From Opitutia bacterium (GTDB taxonomy: Bacteria; Verrucomicrobiota; Verrucomicrobiia; Opitutales; UBA953): 64,000 nucleotides of DNA. This document shows, in pieces, positions 8,444-17,006 of the stretch (the first letter of the stretch is position 1; each line of letters starts with the position of its first letter). Location: contig BGOM01000007.1 in assembly GCA_003569245.1 (NCBI GenBank), positions 1-64,000 on the forward strand. Reading direction: 5' to 3'. The position numbers were made by a program, and so were the translations under genes. The notes below the pieces were generated by a model that was not told where the DNA came from, searched no databases, and saw nothing but the letters and a program-made list of their open reading frames with translations.

Positions 8444-9402
8444 TTGGCGTCCCAGCGCAGCACGCGACCGAACTGGTTCCACTCGGTCTCGAGGATGTTG
8501 CCCTTGCCGTCGAAGGTGATGCCGTGCGGCGAGGTGACGACGCCGGTGCGCCAGGCTTCGGGCTTCACGCCCGGGGTGTTGGTCTGGCCCTTGGTGTCGT
8601 TGGCGCCGAGTTCGGCGACCATCTTGCCTTCCTTGTTCCAGACGGAGACGCGGCCGGCGATCTCGGCGACGCACATCAGGTCGCCGTGGAACGAGGCGGA
8701 GGACGGGTTGCGCAGGCCCTTGTCGGCGATCATCTGCGGGTTCTTGCCGTCCAGGTCGACGTGGAACATGCGGTTGTTGCCGCGGTCGAGGCAGAGCAGG
8801 CGGGCCGGGGAGAAGCGATTGTCGACGAAGATCTTGTGCGTGTTGGCGAAAGGCTTGTCGTTCACCTTCTGGGTGGGGCCGCCGAAGACCTGCTTGAACT
8901 TGCCGGTCTTGTCGAACTGGAAGACCCAGCTCTTGCCGTAGCCGTCGACGGCGTAGATGTCGCCGTTCGCCGCGACGTCGCAGTTGGTCAGCTTGAGGCC
9001 GGCCTTGGCCTGGGCCTCGGGGAAGGCTTCCTTCTTGATCTCCATCACGATCGTGCCGTCGAGCTTGCACTTGATGACGCGCTGCTCGCTGAGGACGGCC
9101 GCGAAGATGAATTCACCTTCGTCGGTCTTGCGGATGACGAAGCCGTGCAGGGAGGCCGGCAGCTTGAGGGCCTTCACGAACTTACCGGTCTGGTCGTAGA
9201 CCTGGAGGCCGGCGTCCTTCTCCTGGACGCTCACGTAGATGAGGCCGGCCGAGTCGACGGCGATCTCGCCGTGGCCGTTGCCGATGGTCTTGCGGCCCTC
9301 GGCGGGCTTGAGGAAATCGGGGACGAGCTCGTACTTCACCTCGGCGGCGGAGGCGAACGAACCGGCGACGAGGAGGGCGAGGGCGGGGAGGAGCGGGCGC
9401 AT
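8440..9402 (-). CDS. Secreted six-bladed propeller (NHL/SMP-30-like) protein
   Basis: The 320-residue exported protein has a signal peptide (LLPALALLVAGSFASAAEV) and propeller repeats such as GEIAVDSAGLIYVSVQEKD and HGITFDGKGNILETEW. It resembles the 6-bladed beta-propeller proteins common in PVC bacteria. It is the first gene of a pair with the membrane-anchored protein downstream, joined by a GTGA overlap. The ATG follows CGCATACCCCT, nearly the same leader as that of the double DUF1080 gene at 36674, hinting at a shared promoter or initiation signal. The substrate is unknown. Confidence 0.85.
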   Translation of the reverse strand: MRPLLPALALLVAGSFASAAEVKYELVPDFLKPAEGRKTIGNGHGEIAVDSAGLIYVSVQEKDAGLQVYDQTGKFVKALKLPASLHGFVIRKTDEGEFIFAAVLSEQRVIKCKLDGTIVMEIKKEAFPEAQAKAGLKLTNCDVAANGDIYAVDGYGKSWVFQFDKTGKFKQVFGGPTQKVNDKPFANTHKIFVDNRFSPARLLCLDRGNNRMFHVDLDGKNPQMIADKGLRNPSSASFHGDLMCVAEIAGRVSVWNKEGKMVAELGANDTKGQTNTPGVKPEAWRTGVVTSPHGITFDGKGNILETEWNQFGRVLRWDAK

Positions 9403-9505
9403 AGGGGTATGCGTTTGCTAAGGGGGTCGGGCGGGGGCTGGCAATTTGAAAGACGACCGAGGCTTGCAACCGGCGCCGCTTTGCGGTGTCTAGGGCCACA
9501 CCCCC

Positions 9506-10138
9506 ATGCGTACCCTCCGCCTCCTCCCGCTCCTCGCCCTGGCCTTGGTCAGCGCCCTCCGCGCCGCCGAAGCCCTGCCCAAGGCCGATTTCGTCCCCGC
9601 CTTCAACGGCAAGGACCTCACCGGTTGGAAGACCGTCAGCACCGAGGCTTTCTGGACCGTCGCCGACGGCGTCCTCTCCGGCGAGAACAAGGAGTCGTTC
9701 AAGGATTACAAGAAGGGTAGCATGCTTTACACCGAGAAGTCCTACCAGGACGTCATCATCGAGTGCGAATGCCGTTTCAACGGCGAGATCGACAGCGGCA
9801 TCATGGTCCGTCGCGACGCCGCCGGCAAGAAGGACATCCAGATGCAGATCGGCGTCTCCCGCTCCCTCAAGAAGGACATGACCGGGGCGTTCTACACCGG
9901 CAAGTACCCCGAGGCCGGCTGGGCCCCGAAGGTCGCCACGCTCTGGAAGAACGGCGAGTGGAACAAGATCCGTTTCCAGGCCAAGGGCGACACCTACACG
10001 GTCTGGATCAACGGCGAACAGGTCGCCAACTACGTCGACGCCGGCTACCCCAAGGCCGCCCCGGTCGGTCTCCAGGTGCACGGCGGCGTGAAGATGAAGG
10101 TCGAGTACCGCAACCTCGCCATCGCCGAACTGAAGTAA
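9506..10138 (+). CDS. Secreted DUF1080 (3-keto-disaccharide hydrolase-like) protein
   Basis: The 210-residue product has a signal peptide ending near LRAAEA and a single DUF1080 concanavalin-like domain. The domain opens with the typical FNGKDLTGWKTV, followed by WTVADGVLSGE, DSGIMVRRD and the late WNKIRFQAKGD / TVWINGEQVA block. DUF1080 members include 3-ketoglycoside hydrolases and carbohydrate-binding modules; which applies here cannot be told. It is transcribed away from the propeller pair, and a strong intrinsic terminator follows 24 bases after its stop. Confidence 0.88.
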   Translation: MRTLRLLPLLALALVSALRAAEALPKADFVPAFNGKDLTGWKTVSTEAFWTVADGVLSGENKESFKDYKKGSMLYTEKSYQDVIIECECRFNGEIDSGIMVRRDAAGKKDIQMQIGVSRSLKKDMTGAFYTGKYPEAGWAPKVATLWKNGEWNKIRFQAKGDTYTVWINGEQVANYVDAGYPKAAPVGLQVHGGVKMKVEYRNLAIAELK

Positions 10139-10162
10139 GCCCGTCACCCGAGTGTGACGCCG

Positions 10163-10193
10163 ACGGGCGGGTCCAGTGGATCCCGCCCGTTTT
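10163..10193 (+). terminator. Intrinsic terminator after the DUF1080 gene
   Basis: A perfect 9-bp stem, ACGGGCGGG (10163-10171) with CCCGCCCGT (10182-10190), encloses a 10-base loop and ends in TTTT. It sits between the DUF1080 stop and the next gene on the same strand. Confidence 0.7.
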
Positions 10194-10244
10194 CGTCGGC
10201 GGGTTTCCGCTGGCGGACTCCCGTCCTCGCCTTATCACGGAGGC

Positions 10245-11342
10245 ATGGATCCCACCCGCCCCGGCGGCCCTTCCCGCCGCGATTTCCTCCTCCGTGCCGG
10301 TGCGCTGTCGTTCGGCTTCGTGCCTTTCTTCGCCCGCGGGGCCGACGCGCCCAAGGTGCCGGCGGCGCCGGCCAAGCCCGAGCGGGATCCTTACGCCGAC
10401 GCGGTCTTCGTCGCGGGCGAGCCGCCGCTGCCCGCCGAGGACGCGATCACCTTCGCGGTGCTGCCCGACACCCAGTTTTATTCGCAGAAGCATCCGGATA
10501 CTTTCCTCGCGCAGACCCGTTGGGTCGTCGAGCAGCGCGAACGCCGCCGCATCGCGGGGGTGCTCCACCTCGGTGACATCACCAACAGCAACACCGTGCC
10601 CCAATGGGAGAACGCCCGCCGCGCGCTCCAGGTCCTGCTCGATGCGAAGATGCCGCTGTGCCTGGTGCCGGGTAACCACGACTACGGTCCCGGCGGGGGT
10701 TGCGCGGACCGGACCACCCTGATGTCGCAGTACCTCCCGGTCGCGGAACTGGCGAAGGCCCCCCATTGGAAGGGGACCTACGACAAGGAGCCCGACCGCT
10801 CCGAGAACAGCTGGCATTTCCTCGAGGCGGGCGGCCGTCGTTTCCTGGTCCTCTGCCTGGAGTTCGGACCGCGCAACGACGTGCTCCGTTGGGCGAATGA
10901 CGTCGTGGGGGCGCACCCCGACCGGGAGGTCATCCTCCTTACCCACGCGCACATCTACCATGACGACACGCGCTACGACCAGGTCCGCTTCGGCAAGAAG
11001 CAGAACCACAACCCGCACACCTATTTCGCGAAGGCCCAGCCCGACATCAACGACGGCGAGGAGGTCTGGACGAAGCTGATCGCGCGGCACGAGAATTTCA
11101 TCCTGACCTTGAACGGCCATGTCACCGCGGATGGGTTGGGGCGGTTCGTCTCCGCCACCCCGAAGGGCCGGCCTGTGCCGCAGGTGCTGGTCAATTTCCA
11201 GATGAAGCCCAACGGCGGCGACGGCTGGCTGCGCCTGCTGGAGATGCGCCGGGACGGCACGATGCGGACGTTCGACTATTCCCCGACGCGGAAGCAGACC
11301 AACGCGTCGCCGCAGAACCAGTTCACGATTCCCTGGGCCTGA
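10245..11342 (+). CDS. Tat-exported calcineurin-like metallophosphoesterase
   Basis: The 365-residue protein starts at the ATG at 10245, which places a Tat signal (SRRDFLLRAGAL) at residues 10-21. The upstream in-frame ATG would bury that signal. Metal-binding blocks of the calcineurin-like superfamily follow in order: PDTQFY, HLGDITN, PGNHDYG, LTHAHIYHDD, and a final NGHV. Exported members hydrolyse phosphate esters, often from nucleotides or lipids; the substrate is not known. A GGAGG lies only one base from the ATG, too close to act as a normal ribosome-binding site. Convergent with the Pro-rich lipoprotein gene, whose stop is 9 bases away. Confidence 0.87.
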   Translation: MDPTRPGGPSRRDFLLRAGALSFGFVPFFARGADAPKVPAAPAKPERDPYADAVFVAGEPPLPAEDAITFAVLPDTQFYSQKHPDTFLAQTRWVVEQRERRRIAGVLHLGDITNSNTVPQWENARRALQVLLDAKMPLCLVPGNHDYGPGGGCADRTTLMSQYLPVAELAKAPHWKGTYDKEPDRSENSWHFLEAGGRRFLVLCLEFGPRNDVLRWANDVVGAHPDREVILLTHAHIYHDDTRYDQVRFGKKQNHNPHTYFAKAQPDINDGEEVWTKLIARHENFILTLNGHVTADGLGRFVSATPKGRPVPQVLVNFQMKPNGGDGWLRLLEMRRDGTMRTFDYSPTRKQTNASPQNQFTIPWA

Positions 11343-11351
11343 GCCCGGCGG

Positions 11352-12815
11352 TCACTTCGCCGGCGCGACCGGTACGAGGAAGCGGAGCAGCGCCTGCCGG
11401 AGTCGTTCCTGCTCGGCCTGACGGGCTCTCTCCTCGGCGCCGGCCCGGTCGAGCTGCTGCTCGCGCCAGCGCCGGTGGGTTTCCTCGTCGGAGACCCAGG
11501 CGCTGAGGCGGAAGGGAAGAGGGACGGTCGCGACCGTCGGCTTGGCCTCCGGAGCCGTGGCGCGGAGCGCTCGCTCGCCGGAAGTCGTCGCGAGGCTCGC
11601 CGGATCGAAGGGCGGCAGGGCGCGGGAGGGGGCGAGGGGTCGGTCAGCGCGTTCCGGGGGCTTGCCCGCCGAACCGCTGGGGCTTGGGCCGGAGGCCACC
11701 GGCGTTGGTTCGACCTCGCCGATCGCGATGCGCAGACGTTCGGCCGGGTCACGACCTGGGTCGACGGCAGCCACGTTCGGCAGTGCCAGACGGGTGTTCG
11801 TCGCGGACGCTTGCGTCGGGCCCGCTTCGGGTGCGGGGAGCGCCAGGCCGCTCGGCGGAGGCTTCTTCGACGTCGGCTCGTCCAGATCACCGATCCCGGA
11901 GATCGGCCGCCCGGTGCGCTCCTCGCCCGTGGGCGCGAGCACTGCCAGGCCGGGAAGACTCGTCGCCTCCGCGGTGCGACCGCGGGTGGGCTCGTCCAGG
12001 CTCGCGAGCGGGAGCCGGGGCGACAACCCTTCCCGGGCAGTCGGGGCTTCGCCAGCGGGCAGGTGCAGCGCAGTCGGGGCTTCGCGCTGAGCCGAAGACC
12101 CGGCGACCTCGGGTAGGGTGAGCCGAGGCCGGTCGGTCGTGGCCGGCTCCGTGGCGTCGAGGCCCGGCAGGCGCAAGGACGACTTCGGCGGCCGGCGGCC
12201 GGTCGTCGCGACGGGCTCGGGCAGCGGCAAGGCCGTGCCGGTACGAAGGTCCTTCGTCCCTTGGCCGGGCGCGATCGTCAGGGGCGTGGCCGGCGAGCCG
12301 GTGGCGCGGACGCCCGCGGGAATCGTGAGTTCGAGCGGCTGGTTCGTTCGCAGGGTGGGGCTGGCCTCGGGCGGCGACTTCAAGCCCAGGCTGGAAGCAG
12401 GCGCCCGTGGCTCGGGAGTGGGGCCAGCGTCGATGGGCACCGGAAGCCGGCGTGCTTCCGGTCCGCCGGTCGCGACCTCCGCAGGAGGCGCCGCCGTCGG
12501 CTTCGCCGCGTCGGGCGGGGCGATGGGGGCCGTTTTGTTCTCCGCGGGTTTCGTCGGTTTGGCTGGCTCCGGAGGCTTCGCGGGGGCGGGCTTCGGGCTA
12601 GGCGGGATCTCCGCGGTCCGCTCGGTCGTGGTCGCCAGCGGCTTTTTTTCAGGTTTAGCCGTGCCGGCGGAGCTTCGGCCCTGACCACCCCTCCGGGAAG
12701 AGAAGTTGAACCAAGACGAACTTTCCTCGCTGCCCGTCGGGGTGCGACAGCCGACCAAGACGAAGGAGCCCGCGGCCAGCAGCCACAGGGTCCATTGTCC
12801 GCGGCGGCTTTCCAT
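11352..12815 (-). CDS. Proline-rich lipoprotein, unknown function
   Basis: The product has 487 residues. A hydrophobic N-terminal segment ends in the lipobox LVGC (Cys about 23), so lipid anchoring is expected. Residues 25-430 are low-complexity Pro/Ala/Thr sequence with many PALP-, RLPLP- and LTIP-like pieces, which probably span or extend through the periplasm. The last 50 residues are charged and helical (WREQQLDRAGAEERARQAEQ). The gene follows the large coiled-coil membrane protein by 6 bases on the same strand, so the two are almost certainly co-transcribed. A structural or scaffold role with that partner is an inference. No family is recognised. Confidence 0.72.
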   Translation of the reverse strand: MESRRGQWTLWLLAAGSFVLVGCRTPTGSEESSSWFNFSSRRGGQGRSSAGTAKPEKKPLATTTERTAEIPPSPKPAPAKPPEPAKPTKPAENKTAPIAPPDAAKPTAAPPAEVATGGPEARRLPVPIDAGPTPEPRAPASSLGLKSPPEASPTLRTNQPLELTIPAGVRATGSPATPLTIAPGQGTKDLRTGTALPLPEPVATTGRRPPKSSLRLPGLDATEPATTDRPRLTLPEVAGSSAQREAPTALHLPAGEAPTAREGLSPRLPLASLDEPTRGRTAEATSLPGLAVLAPTGEERTGRPISGIGDLDEPTSKKPPPSGLALPAPEAGPTQASATNTRLALPNVAAVDPGRDPAERLRIAIGEVEPTPVASGPSPSGSAGKPPERADRPLAPSRALPPFDPASLATTSGERALRATAPEAKPTVATVPLPFRLSAWVSDEETHRRWREQQLDRAGAEERARQAEQERLRQALLRFLVPVAPAK

Positions 12816-12821
12816 CCGGGC

Positions 12822-15458
12822 TTACTGCGCGAGGATCTGCATCGCCGTGACCAGGGGCGGACCGGCCTTCGGGTCGAAGCGGGCGGAGATCGTGAACTTG
12901 GCGTCGCGACCGGTCGGCACCGTCTTCTCGACGCGCACCAGCTGGGCGCCGGGGCGCTTATCGTCGCCGAGAGCGCCGCGCATCCGCTCGATGAGCGAGT
13001 CGTAATCCAGCGTGTCGACGCAGCGATTCATGAGCTTCCAGCCGAGGTCCGGTTCCTTCGGGGCCGCCAGCTTGGCCATCAGTTTGACGGGGTCGCGGGT
13101 GGCGCCGTCGGCGAAACGGTCGAACTGGTAAAGGTAGCTCGCCGCGATGGAAAGCGAGTCGTTGCCGACCGCCTCCAGCGCCAGGAGCAGCTCGAACTCC
13201 ATGGCCGGGCGCATCTGGTCGTAACGGGTCCGGGTGGCGGCGCCCATGGGCAGGCGGCGGAAGAAACGGTTGGCATCGAGCCAGAGCGTCAGGGCGCCCG
13301 GCTGGTCGCTCGCGTAGTGCGGCAGGATCTCGGGGATCTCGCCCGGCTTGCGCGGGCGCGCCTCGGGCCGGGTCAGGCAGAGCCGGATTTCCTTCTCCAC
13401 GCACGGGGCGGCGGGGTCACCTTCGAACTCAACCAGGATGATCGCGGTCCGGTTCGTCAGACCAAAGGTAAAAAAACCGCCCTCCGGGTCCATGTAACGG
13501 CCCTCCCCATGCTTGATCATCGAGCGGCTGCGGGTGAGGTTCGAGGCGTTCTTGGCCGACTCGCCGCGGAGGGAGTTGTTCAGCTGGTCGGCGATGCGCG
13601 AGAGGGCCGCCTCGGCGATGGTCGGGTCGACGACACGGATCACGAGGCCGCAGAGCATGACCGGCCGGGAGCCGTCGCCGGCGTCCTTGGCATCGGCGGG
13701 AAACTTCGCGAACGCGTAGAGGTCGGAGTGGGGGTCCAGGCCGTTCTTCACGAGTTCGCCCACGGCGGTGGAAAGGCCTTTGCCGCCCGTGCGCTCCAGC
13801 CACTCCGGGAAGGCCTTGCTGCCTTTCTGGCGCAGCTCGTCGGGGCGGAAGGTCAGGACCGCGAAGCTGTCCCCCGGGATCACGTTGGCGGTCCCGAAGT
13901 TGCCGCGGGCCGCCCGTTCGCTGCGGTCGGACATCCATAGCCAGGCGAAGAGGAGGAGCAGGATGCCGGCCAGGACGGACGCGATGATGATCTCGACCTG
14001 CGTCCATTGGCCGCGCCGCGGGGCGGGGGCGGCCGGGGCGACCGGTGTCGAGGCGCCGGCCAGGTCCGCCGGAGCGGAGCCGGTGCCGCCGGCGACCGCG
14101 ACGCCGGCGCGACCGCGCGTGAGCGCCATGTTGAAGGCGACCACCAGCGTGACGGCGAGCGGGTCGAAGACCGCGACGAGCGCGAGCATCAGCCACTTGA
14201 CCACGTCGGTCGCCTCGGCGTCGAAGGCCCGGGCGACGAAGCGGTAGGAGCCGATGTCGGTGGCGGCGATCTGGTCGCGCAGCTTGTGGATCTGTTCGGT
14301 CCGCTCGCGGTTGACCTTGTACAGGGCCTCGACCTCGGCTTCCGTCAGGCCGGCCTTGGTCTGGCCTTGCTCCTGCAGGGCGGCGAGCTGCTTCTCGAGC
14401 CCGGCGAGGGATTCCTCGCCCGACTTGCGCAGCGTCTTCTCCTCCTCGTCGAGGCGGGTGAGCTCACCCTTGAACTGGTCGCGCAGCTGGGCGGACTCCT
14501 TGGCGGCGTCGGCGTTCACGCGCGCCTGGTCGGCGCGCAGCCGCTCGACGCGGGCGGCCCCGTCGGCGCGCAGGCGGGCGACGGCGGCGGAGGCCTCGGT
14601 GAGCTTGGCCAGGATCGCGTCGCGCTCGGGCTTCTGCTGCTCGCGCAGCTCCTGCCCCTTCTTCACGTTGTCCTTCTCGAAGATCAGGTAGGAACTGGTC
14701 GTGCCTTGCGCGGTGTAGGCGGCGACGGCCTGGTCGAGCACCTTGAGCCGTTCGTTGAGGCCGGTGATGGCGGTCTCCTCCGCGGCGATGGCCTTGGCGA
14801 CGGCGGCCTCCTCGGCGGCGATGCTCTTGGCGAGGGTCGCGCCGAGCTCGGCGGCGCGCTGGGCCGGGGCGGCGCTGTCCTGGGCGCGGCGGGCGTCGAG
14901 GGCCTTGCGCTGTTCCTGCAGGCGGGCCAGCGACTGGGCGAGGGTCTCGCCGGCCTGGGTGATGCGGCCTTGCAGCTTGGCGATGTCCTCGCGGCTGGCG
15001 GTGTTGACGCGGACCGTCTTGCCGCGCGCGTCGTCGATCTGCCGCTGGCTGTCCGCGATGGTCTTCTCCAGGGTGGCGATCTCGGTCTCGTTGCGGGCGA
15101 TGGTGGTGGCGGTCTTCTCGTAGGCGCGGGCGAGGTAGCCGTAATTACCGAGGGAGGTGATGGCGATCAGCACCAGCACCGCGAGGGTGAGGTAGAAGCG
15201 GAGCACCCCCGTGATCAGGTGCCAGTAGCGGTAGAGGAAGGAGGCGGCGACCAGTTTGCCGACCTCGAGCGAGGCCGCCATGATCATCACCGGGCCTTCC
15301 GAACCGGTGAAGAGCTGGCCGAGGCCCAGGACCGAGAAATAGGCCGAGCAACCCGCGATATAGAGGGCCGAGGAGAGGAGGACGAGGCGGAAGCCCCAGG
15401 TCAGGGCCTTGGGTTCCTCGCTTGGTTGCTGGTCAGGGGAGGGGGCGGGGGTGCTCAT
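12822..15458 (-). CDS. Large membrane protein: three TM, long coiled coil, two TM, C-terminal exported domain
   Basis: The product has 878 residues. TM segments lie at about 22-50, 55-75 and 83-108. A charged Ala/Glu/Lys/Arg/Gln-rich coiled coil follows to about 405, then a TM pair (KWLMLALVAVFDPLAVTLVV and IIIASVLAGILLLLFAWLWM). The last 360 or so residues start around VIPGDSFAVLTFRPDEL and contain GLDPHSDLYAFAKF, a layout reminiscent of DUF4836/DUF3352-type domains. The N-terminal module (ASLEVGKLVAASFLYRYW, AITSLGNYGYLARAY) reminds me of coiled-coil membrane proteins of marine T4-like phages; that is memory, not a search. First gene of an operon with the lipoprotein. Function unknown. Confidence 0.85.
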   Translation of the reverse strand: MSTPAPSPDQQPSEEPKALTWGFRLVLLSSALYIAGCSAYFSVLGLGQLFTGSEGPVMIMAASLEVGKLVAASFLYRYWHLITGVLRFYLTLAVLVLIAITSLGNYGYLARAYEKTATTIARNETEIATLEKTIADSQRQIDDARGKTVRVNTASREDIAKLQGRITQAGETLAQSLARLQEQRKALDARRAQDSAAPAQRAAELGATLAKSIAAEEAAVAKAIAAEETAITGLNERLKVLDQAVAAYTAQGTTSSYLIFEKDNVKKGQELREQQKPERDAILAKLTEASAAVARLRADGAARVERLRADQARVNADAAKESAQLRDQFKGELTRLDEEEKTLRKSGEESLAGLEKQLAALQEQGQTKAGLTEAEVEALYKVNRERTEQIHKLRDQIAATDIGSYRFVARAFDAEATDVVKWLMLALVAVFDPLAVTLVVAFNMALTRGRAGVAVAGGTGSAPADLAGASTPVAPAAPAPRRGQWTQVEIIIASVLAGILLLLFAWLWMSDRSERAARGNFGTANVIPGDSFAVLTFRPDELRQKGSKAFPEWLERTGGKGLSTAVGELVKNGLDPHSDLYAFAKFPADAKDAGDGSRPVMLCGLVIRVVDPTIAEAALSRIADQLNNSLRGESAKNASNLTRSRSMIKHGEGRYMDPEGGFFTFGLTNRTAIILVEFEGDPAAPCVEKEIRLCLTRPEARPRKPGEIPEILPHYASDQPGALTLWLDANRFFRRLPMGAATRTRYDQMRPAMEFELLLALEAVGNDSLSIAASYLYQFDRFADGATRDPVKLMAKLAAPKEPDLGWKLMNRCVDTLDYDSLIERMRGALGDDKRPGAQLVRVEKTVPTGRDAKFTISARFDPKAGPPLVTAMQILAQ

Positions 15459-15649
15459 GGGCCGGGTAGGGTGGTTTACTACGGGGGGTACGGGGGGTTG
15501 TCAAAAGGGTAGATTACCCCCAGGGGCCCCCCTGGCCGTCCTGGGGGGTCCCCCGGCCTCCCTTCGCCCTCCGGGGGGCATATTTTTGTTATTTTAAGGC
15601 AACCGCCGGCTGATACACCTGTCTCAACCCCGAACCCCTCCCTGCCGCC

Positions 15650-16981
15650 ATGAAAATGCACCGCGATTGCCAAGGTGACCACCCCGACATCCGCTCGTCC
15701 TGGCGCCGCCGCGAGTTCCTCCAGGTCGGCATGTTCGGCACGCTCGGCCTGACGTTGCCCGGCATGCTCCGCCTCCAGGCGCTCGAGCTCCCCAAGGTCG
15801 AGACCTTCGACGCCCTCGCCGACGCCGTGATCCACATCTACCTGCCCGGCGGCATGGCGCAGCACGAGTCGTGGGACCCCAAGCCGTTCGCCGCGCCGGA
15901 GTACCGCGGTCCGTTCACGCCGATCAAGACCACCGTCCCCGGCGAGTACGTCGGCGAGAAGTTCGTCAACATCGCGAAGATCATGAACAAGCTGACCGTC
16001 GTCCGCTCCATGACGCACGGCGAGGCCGCCCATGAGCGCGGCACGCACAACATGTTCACCGGCTACCGCCCGAGCCCGGCGATCAAGTTCCCGAGCTTCG
16101 GTTCCGTCATCTCGCACGAGCAGGGCTCCCGCAACAACCTCCCGCCCTACGTCGTCGTCCCCAGCCAGAGCATCCCCGAGCAGGGCACCGGTTACATGAG
16201 CAGCGCCTACGGCCCGTTCGCGCTCGGCAGCGACCCGGCGGACAAGGCCTTCACCGTGCGCGACCTGCTCGCGCCCAAGGACGTCGCCCCGGCCCGCTTC
16301 GACCGCCGCCGCGGTCTCCTCGCCTCGGTCGACGAGCATTTCCGCGCCACGGAGAAATCCGACGCGATCGGCGCGATGGACAGCTTCCAGCAGGCGGCCT
16401 ACGGCCTCGTCAGCAGCGCCAAGGCCCGCCAGGCCTTCGACCTCTCGCAGGAACCGGACAAGCTCCGCGACGAGTACGGCCGCAACACCGCCGGCCAGCG
16501 GTTCCTGCTCGCCCGCCGCCTCGTCGAGTCCGGCGTCCGCATGGTCTCCGTGACCTTCGGCGGCTGGGACCACCACTCCAACATCAAGGGCGGCTTCGAG
16601 AACCAGGCCACCCAGTTCGACCAGGCCTTCGCCCGCCTCATCACCGACCTCGCCGACCGCGGCCTGCTCAAGCGCACGCTCGTGCTGGTCAGCTCCGAGT
16701 TCGGCCGCACGCCCAAGCTCAACGGCACGAACGGCCGCGACCACTGGCCGCGCGTCTTCTCCGTGGCGATGGCCGGCGGCGGCGTGAAGGAAGGCTACGT
16801 GCACGGCGCCTCCGACGCCCTCGGCGGCGAGCCCGACCGCGACGCGGTGGGCCCCGAGGACCTGGCCAAGACCATGTACCGCGTCCTCGGCATCAACGCC
16901 GACAAGCGCATCGTCTCCGACGGCGGCCGGCCGATCGACATCGTGAACGGCGGCCGCGTCATGACCGACTGGCTCGCCTGA
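15650..16981 (+). CDS. DUF1501 family exported protein (sulfatase-like fold)
   Basis: The 443-residue product has a Tat-like N-terminus (WRRREFLQVGMFGTLGL, about 18-34). The body is typical of DUF1501: VIHIYLPGGMAQHESWDPK near the start, the SMTHGEAAHERGTHNMFTGY block, and the late VSSEFGRTPKLNGTNGRDHW signature. DUF1501 proteins belong to the alkaline-phosphatase/sulfatase-like superfamily. In PVC genomes they are almost always paired with DUF1549/DUF1553 cytochromes, as here. The biochemical role is not established. First gene of a four-gene same-strand cluster; the next start is 25 bases downstream. Confidence 0.92.
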   Translation: MKMHRDCQGDHPDIRSSWRRREFLQVGMFGTLGLTLPGMLRLQALELPKVETFDALADAVIHIYLPGGMAQHESWDPKPFAAPEYRGPFTPIKTTVPGEYVGEKFVNIAKIMNKLTVVRSMTHGEAAHERGTHNMFTGYRPSPAIKFPSFGSVISHEQGSRNNLPPYVVVPSQSIPEQGTGYMSSAYGPFALGSDPADKAFTVRDLLAPKDVAPARFDRRRGLLASVDEHFRATEKSDAIGAMDSFQQAAYGLVSSAKARQAFDLSQEPDKLRDEYGRNTAGQRFLLARRLVESGVRMVSVTFGGWDHHSNIKGGFENQATQFDQAFARLITDLADRGLLKRTLVLVSSEFGRTPKLNGTNGRDHWPRVFSVAMAGGGVKEGYVHGASDALGGEPDRDAVGPEDLAKTMYRVLGINADKRIVSDGGRPIDIVNGGRVMTDWLA

Positions 16982-17006
16982 GCCCGCCGTCCGCCGCCCG
17001 CGCGTC

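Noticed and set aside
12261-15512. Long plus-strand frames opposite the coiled-coil protein and lipoprotein
   Set aside because: Repetitive Ala/Glu/Leu/Gly antisense translation; the minus strand has TM segments, a lipobox and a 6-base operon gap.
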